From assembly GCA_947453695.1 (NCBI GenBank), contig CANGHW010000043.1:1-36013 (forward strand): a stretch of 36,013 nt of DNA, written 5' to 3'. Shown piece after piece: positions 18,501 to 26,238 of this stretch (positions are counted from its first letter, which is position 1; every line of letters starts with the position of its first letter). The notes under the pieces are model-generated. The model did no database searches. It was not told the DNA's origin and saw only the letters and a list, made by a program, of their open reading frames with translations. Origin of the DNA: Opitutia bacterium. GTDB taxonomy: Bacteria > Verrucomicrobiota > Verrucomicrobiia > Opitutales > Opitutaceae. Position numbers and translations under genes: made by a program.

Positions 18501-21272
18501 TATCTCACCTCGTCCGGCTCCGCGCTCTCTGCTCTGAGCTCTCAGCTCTCAGCTCCGAACGCGCACCTCACCATCACCGGGGCACGCGAGAACAACCTCA
18601 AGAACCTCTCGCTCTCCATCGCGCACCGCCAACTCACTGTCGTCACCGGCGTCTCCGGTTCGGGTAAATCCACCCTCGCCTTCGACATCGTGTTCGCCGA
18701 GGGCCAGCGACGATTCATGGAGTCGATGTCGCCCTACGCGCGCCAGTTCGTCGAACAGCTCCCGCGTCCCGCGGTTGACCGCCTTACCGGCATCCCGCCC
18801 ACCGTTGCCATCGAGCAACGCGTCACCCGCGGCTCACGCAAGTCCACCGTCGCGACCATCACCGAGGTCGCCCAATACCTTCGTCTGCTCTACGCCCGCC
18901 TCGGCACGCAGCATCACCCCGATACCGACCAGCCCGTCACCCCACTCTCCCCCGGTCAGCTCCGCGCCCTCCTCGCTCGCGTGCTTGCCACCCCGGCCGC
19001 GAAAAAAGCCAAACACCTCTACCTCTGCGCCCCACTCATCCGCGGTCGCAAGGGCCACCACCAGCCCATCGCGACTTGGATCGAAAATCAGGGCTACGAA
19101 CTCATGCGCGCCGACGGCAAGCTCAACCGCGTCGACGCCTTCCAAAAACTCGACCGCTACAAAGAGCACGACATCGAAGTCGTAGTCGCCGACCTCAAGA
19201 CCGATCCCCGCCCGGGCCCCGCCCTCGAACTCGCACTCCGCGTCGGCAAAGGCGCGTGCTTCCTCCTCACGCCCCAGGGCGGCATCCTTTCGTGGTTCTC
19301 CACCACGCGCACCGACATCGAGACCGGCGAGAGCTTTCCCGAACTCGATCCTAAAAATTTCTCCTTCAACTCACCACGCGGTTGGTGCCCCACCTGCCGC
19401 GGCCATGGCCGGGTGTTTCCCTGGATGCTTGAGCCCGCCGATGACGAGGACAAAGACGATCCCGCCGCCCGCCTGCGCGAGTTCGGCGTCGATTCCGCCG
19501 ACGACCTGGCCGACACCGGCTCCGCCTGCCCCGAGTGCCATGGCGAACGCCTCAACCGCATCGGCCGCTCCGTCAAACTCCACTTCCGCCCCACCGCGAA
19601 GCAACTGCCACTCTCCCTTCCCGGACTCCTCGCCGCCACTCCCGCGCAACTCCTCACTTCGCTGCGCACCCTCGAGCTCGATGCCCGCGGCAAACTGATC
19701 ACTCAGGATATCGTCCCGCAAATCGAGGAGCGCCTAAAATTCCTCGATCACGTCGGCCTCGGCTATCTCTCGCTCGACCGCCCCACTGACACCCTCTCCG
19801 GCGGAGAAGCCCAGCGCATCCGCCTCGCCGCGCAGCTCGGCACCAATCTCGCCGGCGTCCTCTACGTCCTCGACGAGCCCAGCATCGGCCTGCACGCGCG
19901 CGATAACGACCGCCTCATCGACACGCTGCAGTCTCTCCGCGCCAAGGGAAACACCCTCCTCGTCGTCGAGCACGACGATGAACTCATGGCCCGCGCCGAT
20001 CGTATTATCGACCTCGGACCGGCCGCCGGCATCCACGGCGGCGAACTACTCGCCCACGGCACCCCCGCCGAAATCCGTGCCAACGCCAACTCCCTCACCG
20101 GCCTCTTCCTCGCGAAAGGCATCTCGCATCCTCTCCGCGGCAGTTACCGCCCCGTCGCTGCAATCGAAAACCCGAAATCCAAAATCGAAAATTCCACGCC
20201 CCTCACTTTGACCGGCGTCCAATTTCGTAATCTCAAGAACTTTGATCTCCATCTTCCGCCTGGCCGCCTCATTATGGTCGCCGGCCCGAGCGGCGCAGGC
20301 AAATCCACGCTCTTTCGCGATGTCCTCCAACCCGCCGTCGCGCACGCGATCAAAACTAAAACCAAGAAACTCACTGGCCGCGATTTCGTCCGCGCCACGG
20401 ACTTCGTGACCGAGGGTTCGCCTACTCCCTTCGCTACGCTCACGGGCGCGGGCGCCTTCCGGTCCGTCATCGAAGTCGACCAAGCGCCCATTGGAAAGAC
20501 GCCTCGCTCCACCCCCGCCACCTACCTCGGGATTTTCGATCTGATACGCCAGTTCTTCGCCTCGCTCCCGGAATCGAAAATTCGCGGTTTCTCTGCCGGC
20601 CGCTTCTCGTTCAACACCGCCGGCGGCCGCTGTCCCACGTGCGAAGGCGCCGGCCGCATCAAGCTGGAGATGGCGTTCATGCCCGACACCTACCTTCCAT
20701 GCGACGATTGCCGCGGCTCCCGCTACAGCCCTGACCTCGCCGACATCACTTGGAAGGGAAAGAATATCGGCCAAGTCCTCCAACTCACCTTCGAGGAAGC
20801 CGCCCAGTTCTTCGATTTCCACTCGCAGCTCTCGCAGGTCTGCAAACTCATGGTGGATTGCGGACTCGGCTACCTCACCCTCGGCCAATCCTCGCCCACG
20901 CTTTCCGGCGGCGAGGCTCAACGCCTCAAGCTCGTAACCGAACTATCCGCCGGCCTCGCAACCTACCGCGAACGCTCCCGCGGCACCCTGCCACGCAATC
21001 TCTACCTCCTCGAAGAACCCACTATCGGCCTGCACCTCAGCGACTGCGAGAAGCTCATCCACGTCCTACATTCGCTCGTCGACCAGGGTCACACCGTCGT
21101 CGTCATCGAACATCACCTCGACCTTCTCCTCGAAGCCGACTACATCATCGAGCTTGGTCCGGTGGGCGGGCCTGCCGGAGGCGAACTTCTCTACCAAGGC
21201 GAACTCGCCGGCCTCATGCGCGTTAAAGGCAGCCCCACCGCCCCCTATCTCCGGGCCAAACTAAACAAATAG
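15519..21272 (+). CDS. uvrA: Tandem (double-length) excinuclease ABC subunit UvrA with four ATPase domains
   Basis: UvrA recognises DNA damage and loads UvrB in nucleotide excision repair. At 1917 residues this is two complete UvrAs joined (E. coli 940). Walker A motifs lie near residues 56, 669, 1044 and 1590; ABC signatures LSGGE-x-QR near 514, 861, 1426 and 1797; and all four H-loops keep EH. Paired CxxC zinc modules follow each FSFN segment (CPKC/CPAC, CDHC/CPVC, CPTC/CPEC, CPTC/CDDC). Both halves also have the insertion with an NQGY-like UvrB-binding region. Walker B of domain 4 reads LLEEPT instead of LLDEPT. Chlamydiae have a comparable double UvrA. The start is a GTG at 15519 without Shine-Dalgarno; the first ~25 residues are unconserved, so the start is uncertain. 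Linkers near 1001-1015 and 1549-1560 look repeat-derived. Confidence 0.94.
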   Translation: MVKKSSASSTVSPPVTPVVRASSPKPECIRLRGVRQNNLKGFDLDVPLGRYIAVTGLSGAGKSSLVFDTLHAEGQRRYVETFSAYTRQFLDLLDKPKVDSIENIRPSIAIEQSNTVKTSRSTVGTMTELTDFFKVWFSHVAECFDPTTGEKVEDDTPQSIWQKTSTSHAESTLLVCFQVRKPDNLTWAEILSNLKNQGYVRLLAQGIVHKIDELLAHVPALDAQLASSPLVYVIQDRVPVNAANQPRFLEATETSLHFGQNQVFLFAADTLAPAGHYSRGLHSPSTGRTFRAASPALFSFNSPLGACPKCRGFGRVIDIDYRLAVPDQSLSLDAGAIKCWESEIYGESKKDLYVFAKKKKIPTNVPFAALSPEHQAFVIDGEPGYGEENNKTWPQYWYGVKGFFRWLEKNTYKMHVRVFLARYRAYNPCPACGGQRLQPESLCWKWQGKTLPELYQLPVSELLSLLGLWSIGHGPSTGSSHSADLAFDSIRTRLRYLDQVGLSYLTLDRQSKTLSGGEVQRVNLTSCLGTSLIDTLFVLDEPSVGLHPRDIDRLIAIIRTLTDTGNTVVVVEHDEAMIRAADHVIEVGPEPGSRGGHIVFEGNLPALLASRTSITGAYFSGRETIPLPASRRPVSATHPSLHFRNATKHNLSNLSLRLPLQRLVCLSGVSGSGKSTLLDHVIYQGLMAQRLQLTEDPAIIESITPAASDSPFSEILLVDQSPLSRTPRSNPALYTEAWDLIRDLYASTPAAQAAGFSHSSFSFNSGDGRCDHCQGLGYERVEMQFLSDVFVPCPVCESRRFKPEVLAIRWNDRSVADLLNTSVSDALALFADHPEIRTRLSSLESVGLGYLTLGQPLNTLSGGESQRLKLVRYLGTYTSPGSAEIQLGTPRALLLLDEPTTGLHRHDVKRLLAVLQALVDRGHSVIVIEHNLDVLKTADWLIEVGPEAGSAGGRIVAEGPPELVAAADTATSPFLRAALATDERALLAAEDPAPYLTSSGSALSALSSQLSAPNAHLTITGARENNLKNLSLSIAHRQLTVVTGVSGSGKSTLAFDIVFAEGQRRFMESMSPYARQFVEQLPRPAVDRLTGIPPTVAIEQRVTRGSRKSTVATITEVAQYLRLLYARLGTQHHPDTDQPVTPLSPGQLRALLARVLATPAAKKAKHLYLCAPLIRGRKGHHQPIATWIENQGYELMRADGKLNRVDAFQKLDRYKEHDIEVVVADLKTDPRPGPALELALRVGKGACFLLTPQGGILSWFSTTRTDIETGESFPELDPKNFSFNSPRGWCPTCRGHGRVFPWMLEPADDEDKDDPAARLREFGVDSADDLADTGSACPECHGERLNRIGRSVKLHFRPTAKQLPLSLPGLLAATPAQLLTSLRTLELDARGKLITQDIVPQIEERLKFLDHVGLGYLSLDRPTDTLSGGEAQRIRLAAQLGTNLAGVLYVLDEPSIGLHARDNDRLIDTLQSLRAKGNTLLVVEHDDELMARADRIIDLGPAAGIHGGELLAHGTPAEIRANANSLTGLFLAKGISHPLRGSYRPVAAIENPKSKIENSTPLTLTGVQFRNLKNFDLHLPPGRLIMVAGPSGAGKSTLFRDVLQPAVAHAIKTKTKKLTGRDFVRATDFVTEGSPTPFATLTGAGAFRSVIEVDQAPIGKTPRSTPATYLGIFDLIRQFFASLPESKIRGFSAGRFSFNTAGGRCPTCEGAGRIKLEMAFMPDTYLPCDDCRGSRYSPDLADITWKGKNIGQVLQLTFEEAAQFFDFHSQLSQVCKLMVDCGLGYLTLGQSSPTLSGGEAQRLKLVTELSAGLATYRERSRGTLPRNLYLLEEPTIGLHLSDCEKLIHVLHSLVDQGHTVVVIEHHLDLLLEADYIIELGPVGGPAGGELLYQGELAGLMRVKGSPTAPYLRAKLNK
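18524..18555. repeat. CTCTCAGCT-type repeat inside the uvrA half-to-half linker
   Basis: A run built on GCTCTCAGCTCTCAGCTC encodes the Ser/Ala/Leu linker SALSALSSQLSA between the two UvrA halves. This kind of purely repetitive AG/CT string commonly occurs between genes. Its reading frame is kept open here. Confidence 0.55.
20163..20195. repeat. AATCCAAAATCGAAAA-type repeat inside the linker before uvrA ATPase domain 4
   Basis: The AT-rich string ATCGAAAACCCGAAATCC followed by AAAATCGAAAATTCC encodes IENPKSKIENS. It contrasts sharply with the GC-rich, GC3-rich codons on both sides. Peptides of the NPKSKI(Q/E)N type are a known signature of an extragenic repeat read in frame. Confidence 0.55.
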
Positions 21273-21292
21273 GGCGGACTTAGGTCCGCCCT
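21271..21292. terminator. Hairpin at the uvrA stop, probable shared terminator
   Basis: AGGGCGGAC (21271-21279) pairs perfectly with GTCCGCCCT (21284-21292) around TTAG. The uvrA stop codon TAG (21270-21272) overlaps the left arm. The following CTTTATT is a weak T tract. On the other strand the hairpin leads into TATTTGTTTAG, so it may also stop the convergent receiver gene. Confidence 0.65.
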
Positions 21293-21304
21293 TTATTCCC
21301 GCCA

Positions 21305-21733
21305 TCACTTCGCTGCCACGCTCGCATCGTGCGCCTTGGCGGCATCCTGCACGACCTTCACCAACTCGGCCATGGCGACCGGTTTCAGCAAATACCGAAA
21401 CAGCGCCGCCTCGTTCACGCTACGGAGGAGCATCTCCGGCTTCATGTAGCCCGTCACCAAGATGCGTTGCATGTGCGGAAACTCCTCGCGCGCCCGAACC
21501 AGAAAATTCATCCCGTTTCCGCCCGGCATCAAATGGTCGGCCACCACCACCTTAAACTGCTTTTTCTGTAAGGTGAAATCGGCCTCTCGCGCCGTAGAGG
21601 CCGTGGTGATCTCGAAAAATGGGGAGAGCGCCGCGGTAAACACATCGAGGAGCGGCTTCTCGTCATCGACGAGCAATACCGCATCTTTTTTCGGCGCAGC
21701 GGGCGCGACGGTCTTCGAGTCGGCGGGATTCAT
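21305..21733 (-). CDS. Single-domain response regulator (receiver only)
   Basis: The product is a phosphoacceptor receiver domain with no output domain, of the CheY-like type. Counted from the chosen ATG (142 residues), the acidic pair is D23/D24 in LLVDDEK, the phosphoacceptor is D66 in VVVADHLMPGGNG, the switch Thr is T94 in ILVTGY, and the conserved Lys is K117 in LLKPV. All signalling residues are present. A short Ala/Pro/Lys tail precedes the domain. A TTG at 21775 would add 14 residues, but the ATG at 21733 is a better codon. No histidine kinase gene is adjacent, so the partner is unknown. It is convergent with uvrA. Confidence 0.88.
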   Translation of the reverse strand: MNPADSKTVAPAAPKKDAVLLVDDEKPLLDVFTAALSPFFEITTASTAREADFTLQKKQFKVVVADHLMPGGNGMNFLVRAREEFPHMQRILVTGYMKPEMLLRSVNEAALFRYLLKPVAMAELVKVVQDAAKAHDASVAAK

Positions 21734-21855
21734 CACGTCCGATGCTGGTTTCGCGGGCGGGCAAGGCAAATCCAATTCTCCTCCGTGTAATCAGTGATAC
21801 TACTCGGTGGCTAAAGGGTTGCCTCAGTCGCCGTCGCCCGGTTGTCTCCGCCGCG

Positions 21856-22881
21856 ATGGACCTACCTGACCTTCTTGACGCTGTTCGCGACGGCTCGCTG
21901 TCAAAACTTCATCCCTCGACGCTTACCCTCGCCCATCTCACGGCCCGCAACGCCGCCGGTAATACCCCGCTTCATCTCGCCGCCAAACTCGGCCGTCTGA
22001 ACGACCTTCCATCTGGTATTCTCACCGCCGAGTCTCTCGCTATCAAGAACGACGCTGGCTATACTCCCCTCCATCACGCAGCCTTGGGCGGACACCTCGA
22101 CCAAGTTCCCGTCCAGTTACTGACCTCCGATACTCTCTCCGTCCGCAGCAACGCCGGCTACACGGTCTTCCATCTCGCGGCTGCTCACGGCGTCCTGGCG
22201 CAACTCCCTCCTGCGCTCATTACGACGGATGTCGTCCTGCGCAAAACTGACGTGGGCAACACCCTCCTTCACGAAGCCGCGGAAAACGGCACCCTGAAAA
22301 GTATTCCGGCCGAGTTTGTGACTACGGAAAATCTCAGCCAAAAGAACCTCGGCGGCGAAACCGTGCTTCACGTCGCAGCCTTTAACGGGCACCTCGACCA
22401 AATCCCGGCCGAACTGCTGTCCTCCACTTCGCTCCGGGAGACCACTAGCGCCGGCGATACCGTGTTTCATGCCGCCGCTATCTCGGGCCACCTCGGTCAG
22501 ATTCCGCCTCAGTTTCTCACCCACGCCAATCTGGTGGTCGCCAGCAAGACGGGCTTCACCGCGATTCACGCCGCGGCCGAGACGGGGCAGCTCGACAAGA
22601 TCCCGGCCGCACAGCTCACGCCCGACCTCCTGCTCACGCGCAACGACAACGGCGACACGCCACTCCATGCCGCGGCGTCAGAGGGCCATCTCGATCAGTT
22701 GCCCCCTTCGGTGCTTAACACCGAGCGCATTCTTACCCGCAATTATGACGGCCTGACCGTCGAAGAGCTCGCCCGCGACCGCGGTCACTACGAGCAGATT
22801 CCGGTCAACGCACGCCCCAAGACGATGAATCCGGTTCGCCGCTTTTTCCGCAACCTTGGTCGCTCCCGCGCCCCGTTTTGA
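21856..22881 (+). CDS. Variant ankyrin-repeat protein
   Basis: The 341-residue protein is almost entirely repeats of exactly 33 residues, eight good copies plus a degenerate ninth. The first half of each matches the ankyrin consensus (G-x-T-P-L-H-x-A-A-x-x-G-H-L). The second half is different: D-Q-I-P-x-x-L-L-T-x-x-x-L replaces the usual V-V-x-L-L-L-x-x-G-A-D-V. Ankyrin solenoids bind proteins; no partner can be named. There is no signal peptide or membrane span from the chosen start, and the C-terminus is basic (RRFFRNLGRSR). The ATG at 21856 opens the helical cap MDLPDLLDAVRDG. An ATG at 21742 would add 38 non-repeat residues and overlap the divergent receiver gene, so it is less likely. 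Confidence 0.85.
   Translation: MDLPDLLDAVRDGSLSKLHPSTLTLAHLTARNAAGNTPLHLAAKLGRLNDLPSGILTAESLAIKNDAGYTPLHHAALGGHLDQVPVQLLTSDTLSVRSNAGYTVFHLAAAHGVLAQLPPALITTDVVLRKTDVGNTLLHEAAENGTLKSIPAEFVTTENLSQKNLGGETVLHVAAFNGHLDQIPAELLSSTSLRETTSAGDTVFHAAAISGHLGQIPPQFLTHANLVVASKTGFTAIHAAAETGQLDKIPAAQLTPDLLLTRNDNGDTPLHAAASEGHLDQLPPSVLNTERILTRNYDGLTVEELARDRGHYEQIPVNARPKTMNPVRRFFRNLGRSRAPF
21949..22839 (+). repeat. 99-bp tandem repeat encoding ankyrin-like units
   Basis: Repeat starts fall exactly at 21949, 22048, 22147, 22246, 22345, 22444, 22543, 22642 and 22741 with no insertion or deletion. The nucleotide copies have diverged while protein positions G-x-T, H, A-A and G are held, so the array is maintained by selection on the fold. 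Confidence 0.85.
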
Positions 22882-22936
22882 TCCGGCCCGGCCGGTTACG
22901 CCCGCAGAAAACTCGTGGAGCCGACTTTGTGCTTAA

Positions 22937-24337
<1,401 letters not shown>

Positions 24338-24354
24338 GTTAACCCGCCAACGCA

Positions 24355-24411
24355 GGGCAGGCTTTATGCCTGCCATGCGTCAATGTGGGGCAGGCTTTAC
24401 GCCTGCCATGC
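24355..24411. repeat. Two GGCAGGC/GCCTGCC hairpin repeats after eno
   Basis: Two near-identical units lie 33 bp apart: GGCAGGC-TTTAT-GCCTGCC (24356-24374) and GGCAGGC-TTTAC-GCCTGCC (24389-24407), both followed by ATGC. Only one loop base differs. Neither has a T tract. They look like mobile extragenic palindromes inserted between the eno stop and its terminator. Confidence 0.75.
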
Positions 24412-24416
24412 CTTTC

Positions 24417-24443
24417 AAGGCCGGGCCCCCGCCCGGCCTTTTT
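24417..24443 (+). terminator. Rho-independent terminator after eno
   Basis: A perfect 10-bp stem (AAGGCCGGGC 24417-24426, GCCCGGCCTT 24431-24440) with loop CCCC runs into five T (24439-24443). It is 79 bp after the eno stop, beyond the two hairpin repeats. Confidence 0.88.
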
Positions 24444-24536
24444 CGTGTCCGCATGGAACCCTCCGGTCCTCACCGCGTCCACGTTTCGTGGATTGCGACG
24501 TCCCGCCACACCTGCCTTAACTCCGCTTTCTCGCTC

Positions 24537-25241
24537 ATGACCGCCCGTTTCTTCGCCACCGCGCTCCTCGCCGCCCAGCTCGCTCCCCTCGCCCTCTCCG
24601 CTGCGGAATCGGCCGAGCCCACCGAGAAACGAACCACGGCCAAGGACGCCATGCGGGCCCAAATGATCGAGGACACGAAGAAGAAGAGCCCTGCCACTTC
24701 AAACTCGGCCGCTGCAAAGCCAGCGACGGCTGCTCCCGCTTCGACGCCGGCGAAACCCGCTCCACCGGCTGCGCCTTCATCTGCCGCGACTACCTCCTCC
24801 TCTCCCGTCTCTCCTACCTCCCCAGCCACGCCAGCCTCCGAAGCTCCTTCCCCTACGCCCGATCTCGTTACCGCCCCACCAGCAGTGCCCGCAGGACCGG
24901 CCACCGTCCTCCCCAAAGTGGAGGTCAACCGCAGCAAGCTCCACCCGCTGGCGCGCGAGCTTTACGAAAAGGAACGCGAAGTCGCCCGCGAGAAAGAGCT
25001 CACCAAGCCCACCGAATTGGATAAAGCGCTCAATGGCTCCAAGGTGACGATTCCCCTGCTCGGCGGCCAATCCACCGCTTCGCGTGCGTCTATCGCAAGC
25101 GAGCGCAAGGCGCTGCTTGAAGCCGAGGCTGACCTCATCGAAGAGATCGGTCGGGCTCGCACGGCGGAGCAAAAGGCCGAGCTGCGTAAACAGCTTGAGG
25201 AGCTGAAGAAAATTCGCCGCGAACTAGATACGATTCGCTGA
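24537..25241 (+). CDS. Exported Pro/Ala/Ser-rich protein with C-terminal coiled coil
   Basis: I do not recognise the family. From the ATG at 24537 (234 residues) the N-terminus is a clear signal peptide: MTAR, a hydrophobic core (FFATALLAAQLAPLALS) and an AxA-type cleavage site (LSAAES). About 80 residues rich in Ala, Pro, Ser and Thr follow, probably an unstructured tether. The last ~90 residues are charged, with heptad-like AEADLIEEIGRARTAEQKAE and LEELKKIRRELDTIR, predicting a coiled coil. The same frame is open back into eno, but that part has no coding character and crosses a terminator. A start at 24453 is possible but would place a basic stretch before the signal. It might be a periplasmic or envelope-tethered structural protein. 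Confidence 0.7.
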   Translation: MTARFFATALLAAQLAPLALSAAESAEPTEKRTTAKDAMRAQMIEDTKKKSPATSNSAAAKPATAAPASTPAKPAPPAAPSSAATTSSSPVSPTSPATPASEAPSPTPDLVTAPPAVPAGPATVLPKVEVNRSKLHPLARELYEKEREVAREKELTKPTELDKALNGSKVTIPLLGGQSTASRASIASERKALLEAEADLIEEIGRARTAEQKAELRKQLEELKKIRRELDTIR

Positions 25242-25267
25242 GCAACCGCTCACACGGCGAGCCGCAC

Positions 25268-25723
25268 TCACTCAACGACCTCGGCGGGCTCAATCAGGTT
25301 GTCCAGCGCTTCCGCCAGTGCATTAGCGACGATTTCCTTGGGAGCAAACTTGAGCACGTAACCGAGCGCCCCCATCTCGCTAAACTTTCTAACGACGCCC
25401 ATGTCGTTCTGGGAGGTCACCATGACAATCGCCGCCTGGTCGTCGATTTCCCTGATCCGTTGAAACGTCTTTTCGCCGGGCACATGCGGCATATTCACGT
25501 CGAGAAGCACCGCCACCGGTTGATGAGCCCGATAGAGTGCGAGTGCCTCCTCCCCATCCTTCGCCTGCCAAATATCCGAAATACCGATCCCGCGTAGGAG
25601 CATGGCGATGTAGCTGCGCACGTGCGCCTCGTCATCGACGATCAACACGCTAATCGCCGCTCGTTCCGCTTTCGCGGGAGCTTTCAGCACCGAAGAATAG
25701 GAACTCGCCATGCCTTTCGACAT
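25268..25723 (-). CDS. Single-domain response regulator (receiver only)
   Basis: This is a receiver domain without an output domain. From the ATG at 25723 (151 residues) the acidic pair is D30/D31 (VLIVDDEAHV), the phosphoacceptor D75 (VLLDVNMPHVPG), the switch Thr T103 (IVMVTSQ) and the Lys K125 (YVLKFAPKE). About 20 N-terminal residues precede the domain. Starts at 25729 (GTG) and 25711 (ATG) are alternatives. It lies 44 bp downstream of a paralogous receiver gene on the same strand and is convergent with the exported coiled-coil gene. No kinase is nearby, so the input and target are unknown. Confidence 0.88.
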   Translation of the reverse strand: MSKGMASSYSSVLKAPAKAERAAISVLIVDDEAHVRSYIAMLLRGIGISDIWQAKDGEEALALYRAHQPVAVLLDVNMPHVPGEKTFQRIREIDDQAAIVMVTSQNDMGVVRKFSEMGALGYVLKFAPKEIVANALAEALDNLIEPAEVVE

Positions 25724-25767
25724 CGGCACGAGTGCATTCCGCTTTAGCCACCGCTCGGATATTTAGG

Positions 25768-26175
25768 TTACTCCCGCTCGTCGCCCGAGTCCGCGGGAGC
25801 ATCAAGCCGATCCAGCGCCTCCCGGAGCACCTTCAGCGCCTCCGCCTTGGGACTGTGCTTCAAGATATAGGCAAACGCGCCCAGCTTCACGCACTCCATC
25901 ACCGTCTTCATCGAGCTCTGCGCCGACATCATGATCACGGGCGGACTCCCCGGCTCAGCCTGCAAAGCCGCCAGCACCTCCAGCCCGCTCATCATGGGGA
26001 GATTTATATCCAACATAATCAATTCAGGCCGGTGCCTGGCCACGATGGCCAGCGCTTGGGTTCCGTCGCTGGCTTCCCAAGTTTCCTCGATTCCCGCCTG
26101 CTTGAGCAAGGTCCGCACAAACACTCGCACGTGAGCCTCGTCATCCACGATCAGCGCATTGGTCGGTCGAGCCAT
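25768..26175 (-). CDS. Single-domain response regulator (receiver only)
   Basis: The 135-residue protein is a stand-alone receiver domain with D11/D12 (LIVDDEAHVR), phosphoacceptor D56 (LIMLDINLPMMSG), switch Ser S84 (MMSAQSSM) and K106 (YILKHSPKAEA). It resembles the next gene downstream (shared VDDEAHVR, G-I-x-x-x-W-x-A-x-D-G and YxLK-x-x-PK), suggesting a tandem duplication. The ATG at 26175 follows an AT-rich leader without Shine-Dalgarno, which could contain a promoter. The acidic tail ends SGDERE. Confidence 0.88.
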   Translation of the reverse strand: MARPTNALIVDDEAHVRVFVRTLLKQAGIEETWEASDGTQALAIVARHRPELIMLDINLPMMSGLEVLAALQAEPGSPPVIMMSAQSSMKTVMECVKLGAFAYILKHSPKAEALKVLREALDRLDAPADSGDERE

Positions 26176-26238
26176 AATTGAAATATTGCGGAATTTCTCC
26201 GTCGCGACAAGCCGCGCCGACGTCTCAGCGCGGGCGAA

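Noticed and set aside
21949..22839. Regular repeat spacing considered as a CRISPR array
   Set aside because: The 99-bp period encodes 33-residue ankyrin-like units; there are no identical short repeats separated by unique spacers.
26200..26225. Possible hairpin between rlmI and the receiver gene
   Set aside because: Only a 6-bp GC stem with a long loop and no T tract; too weak to call a terminator.
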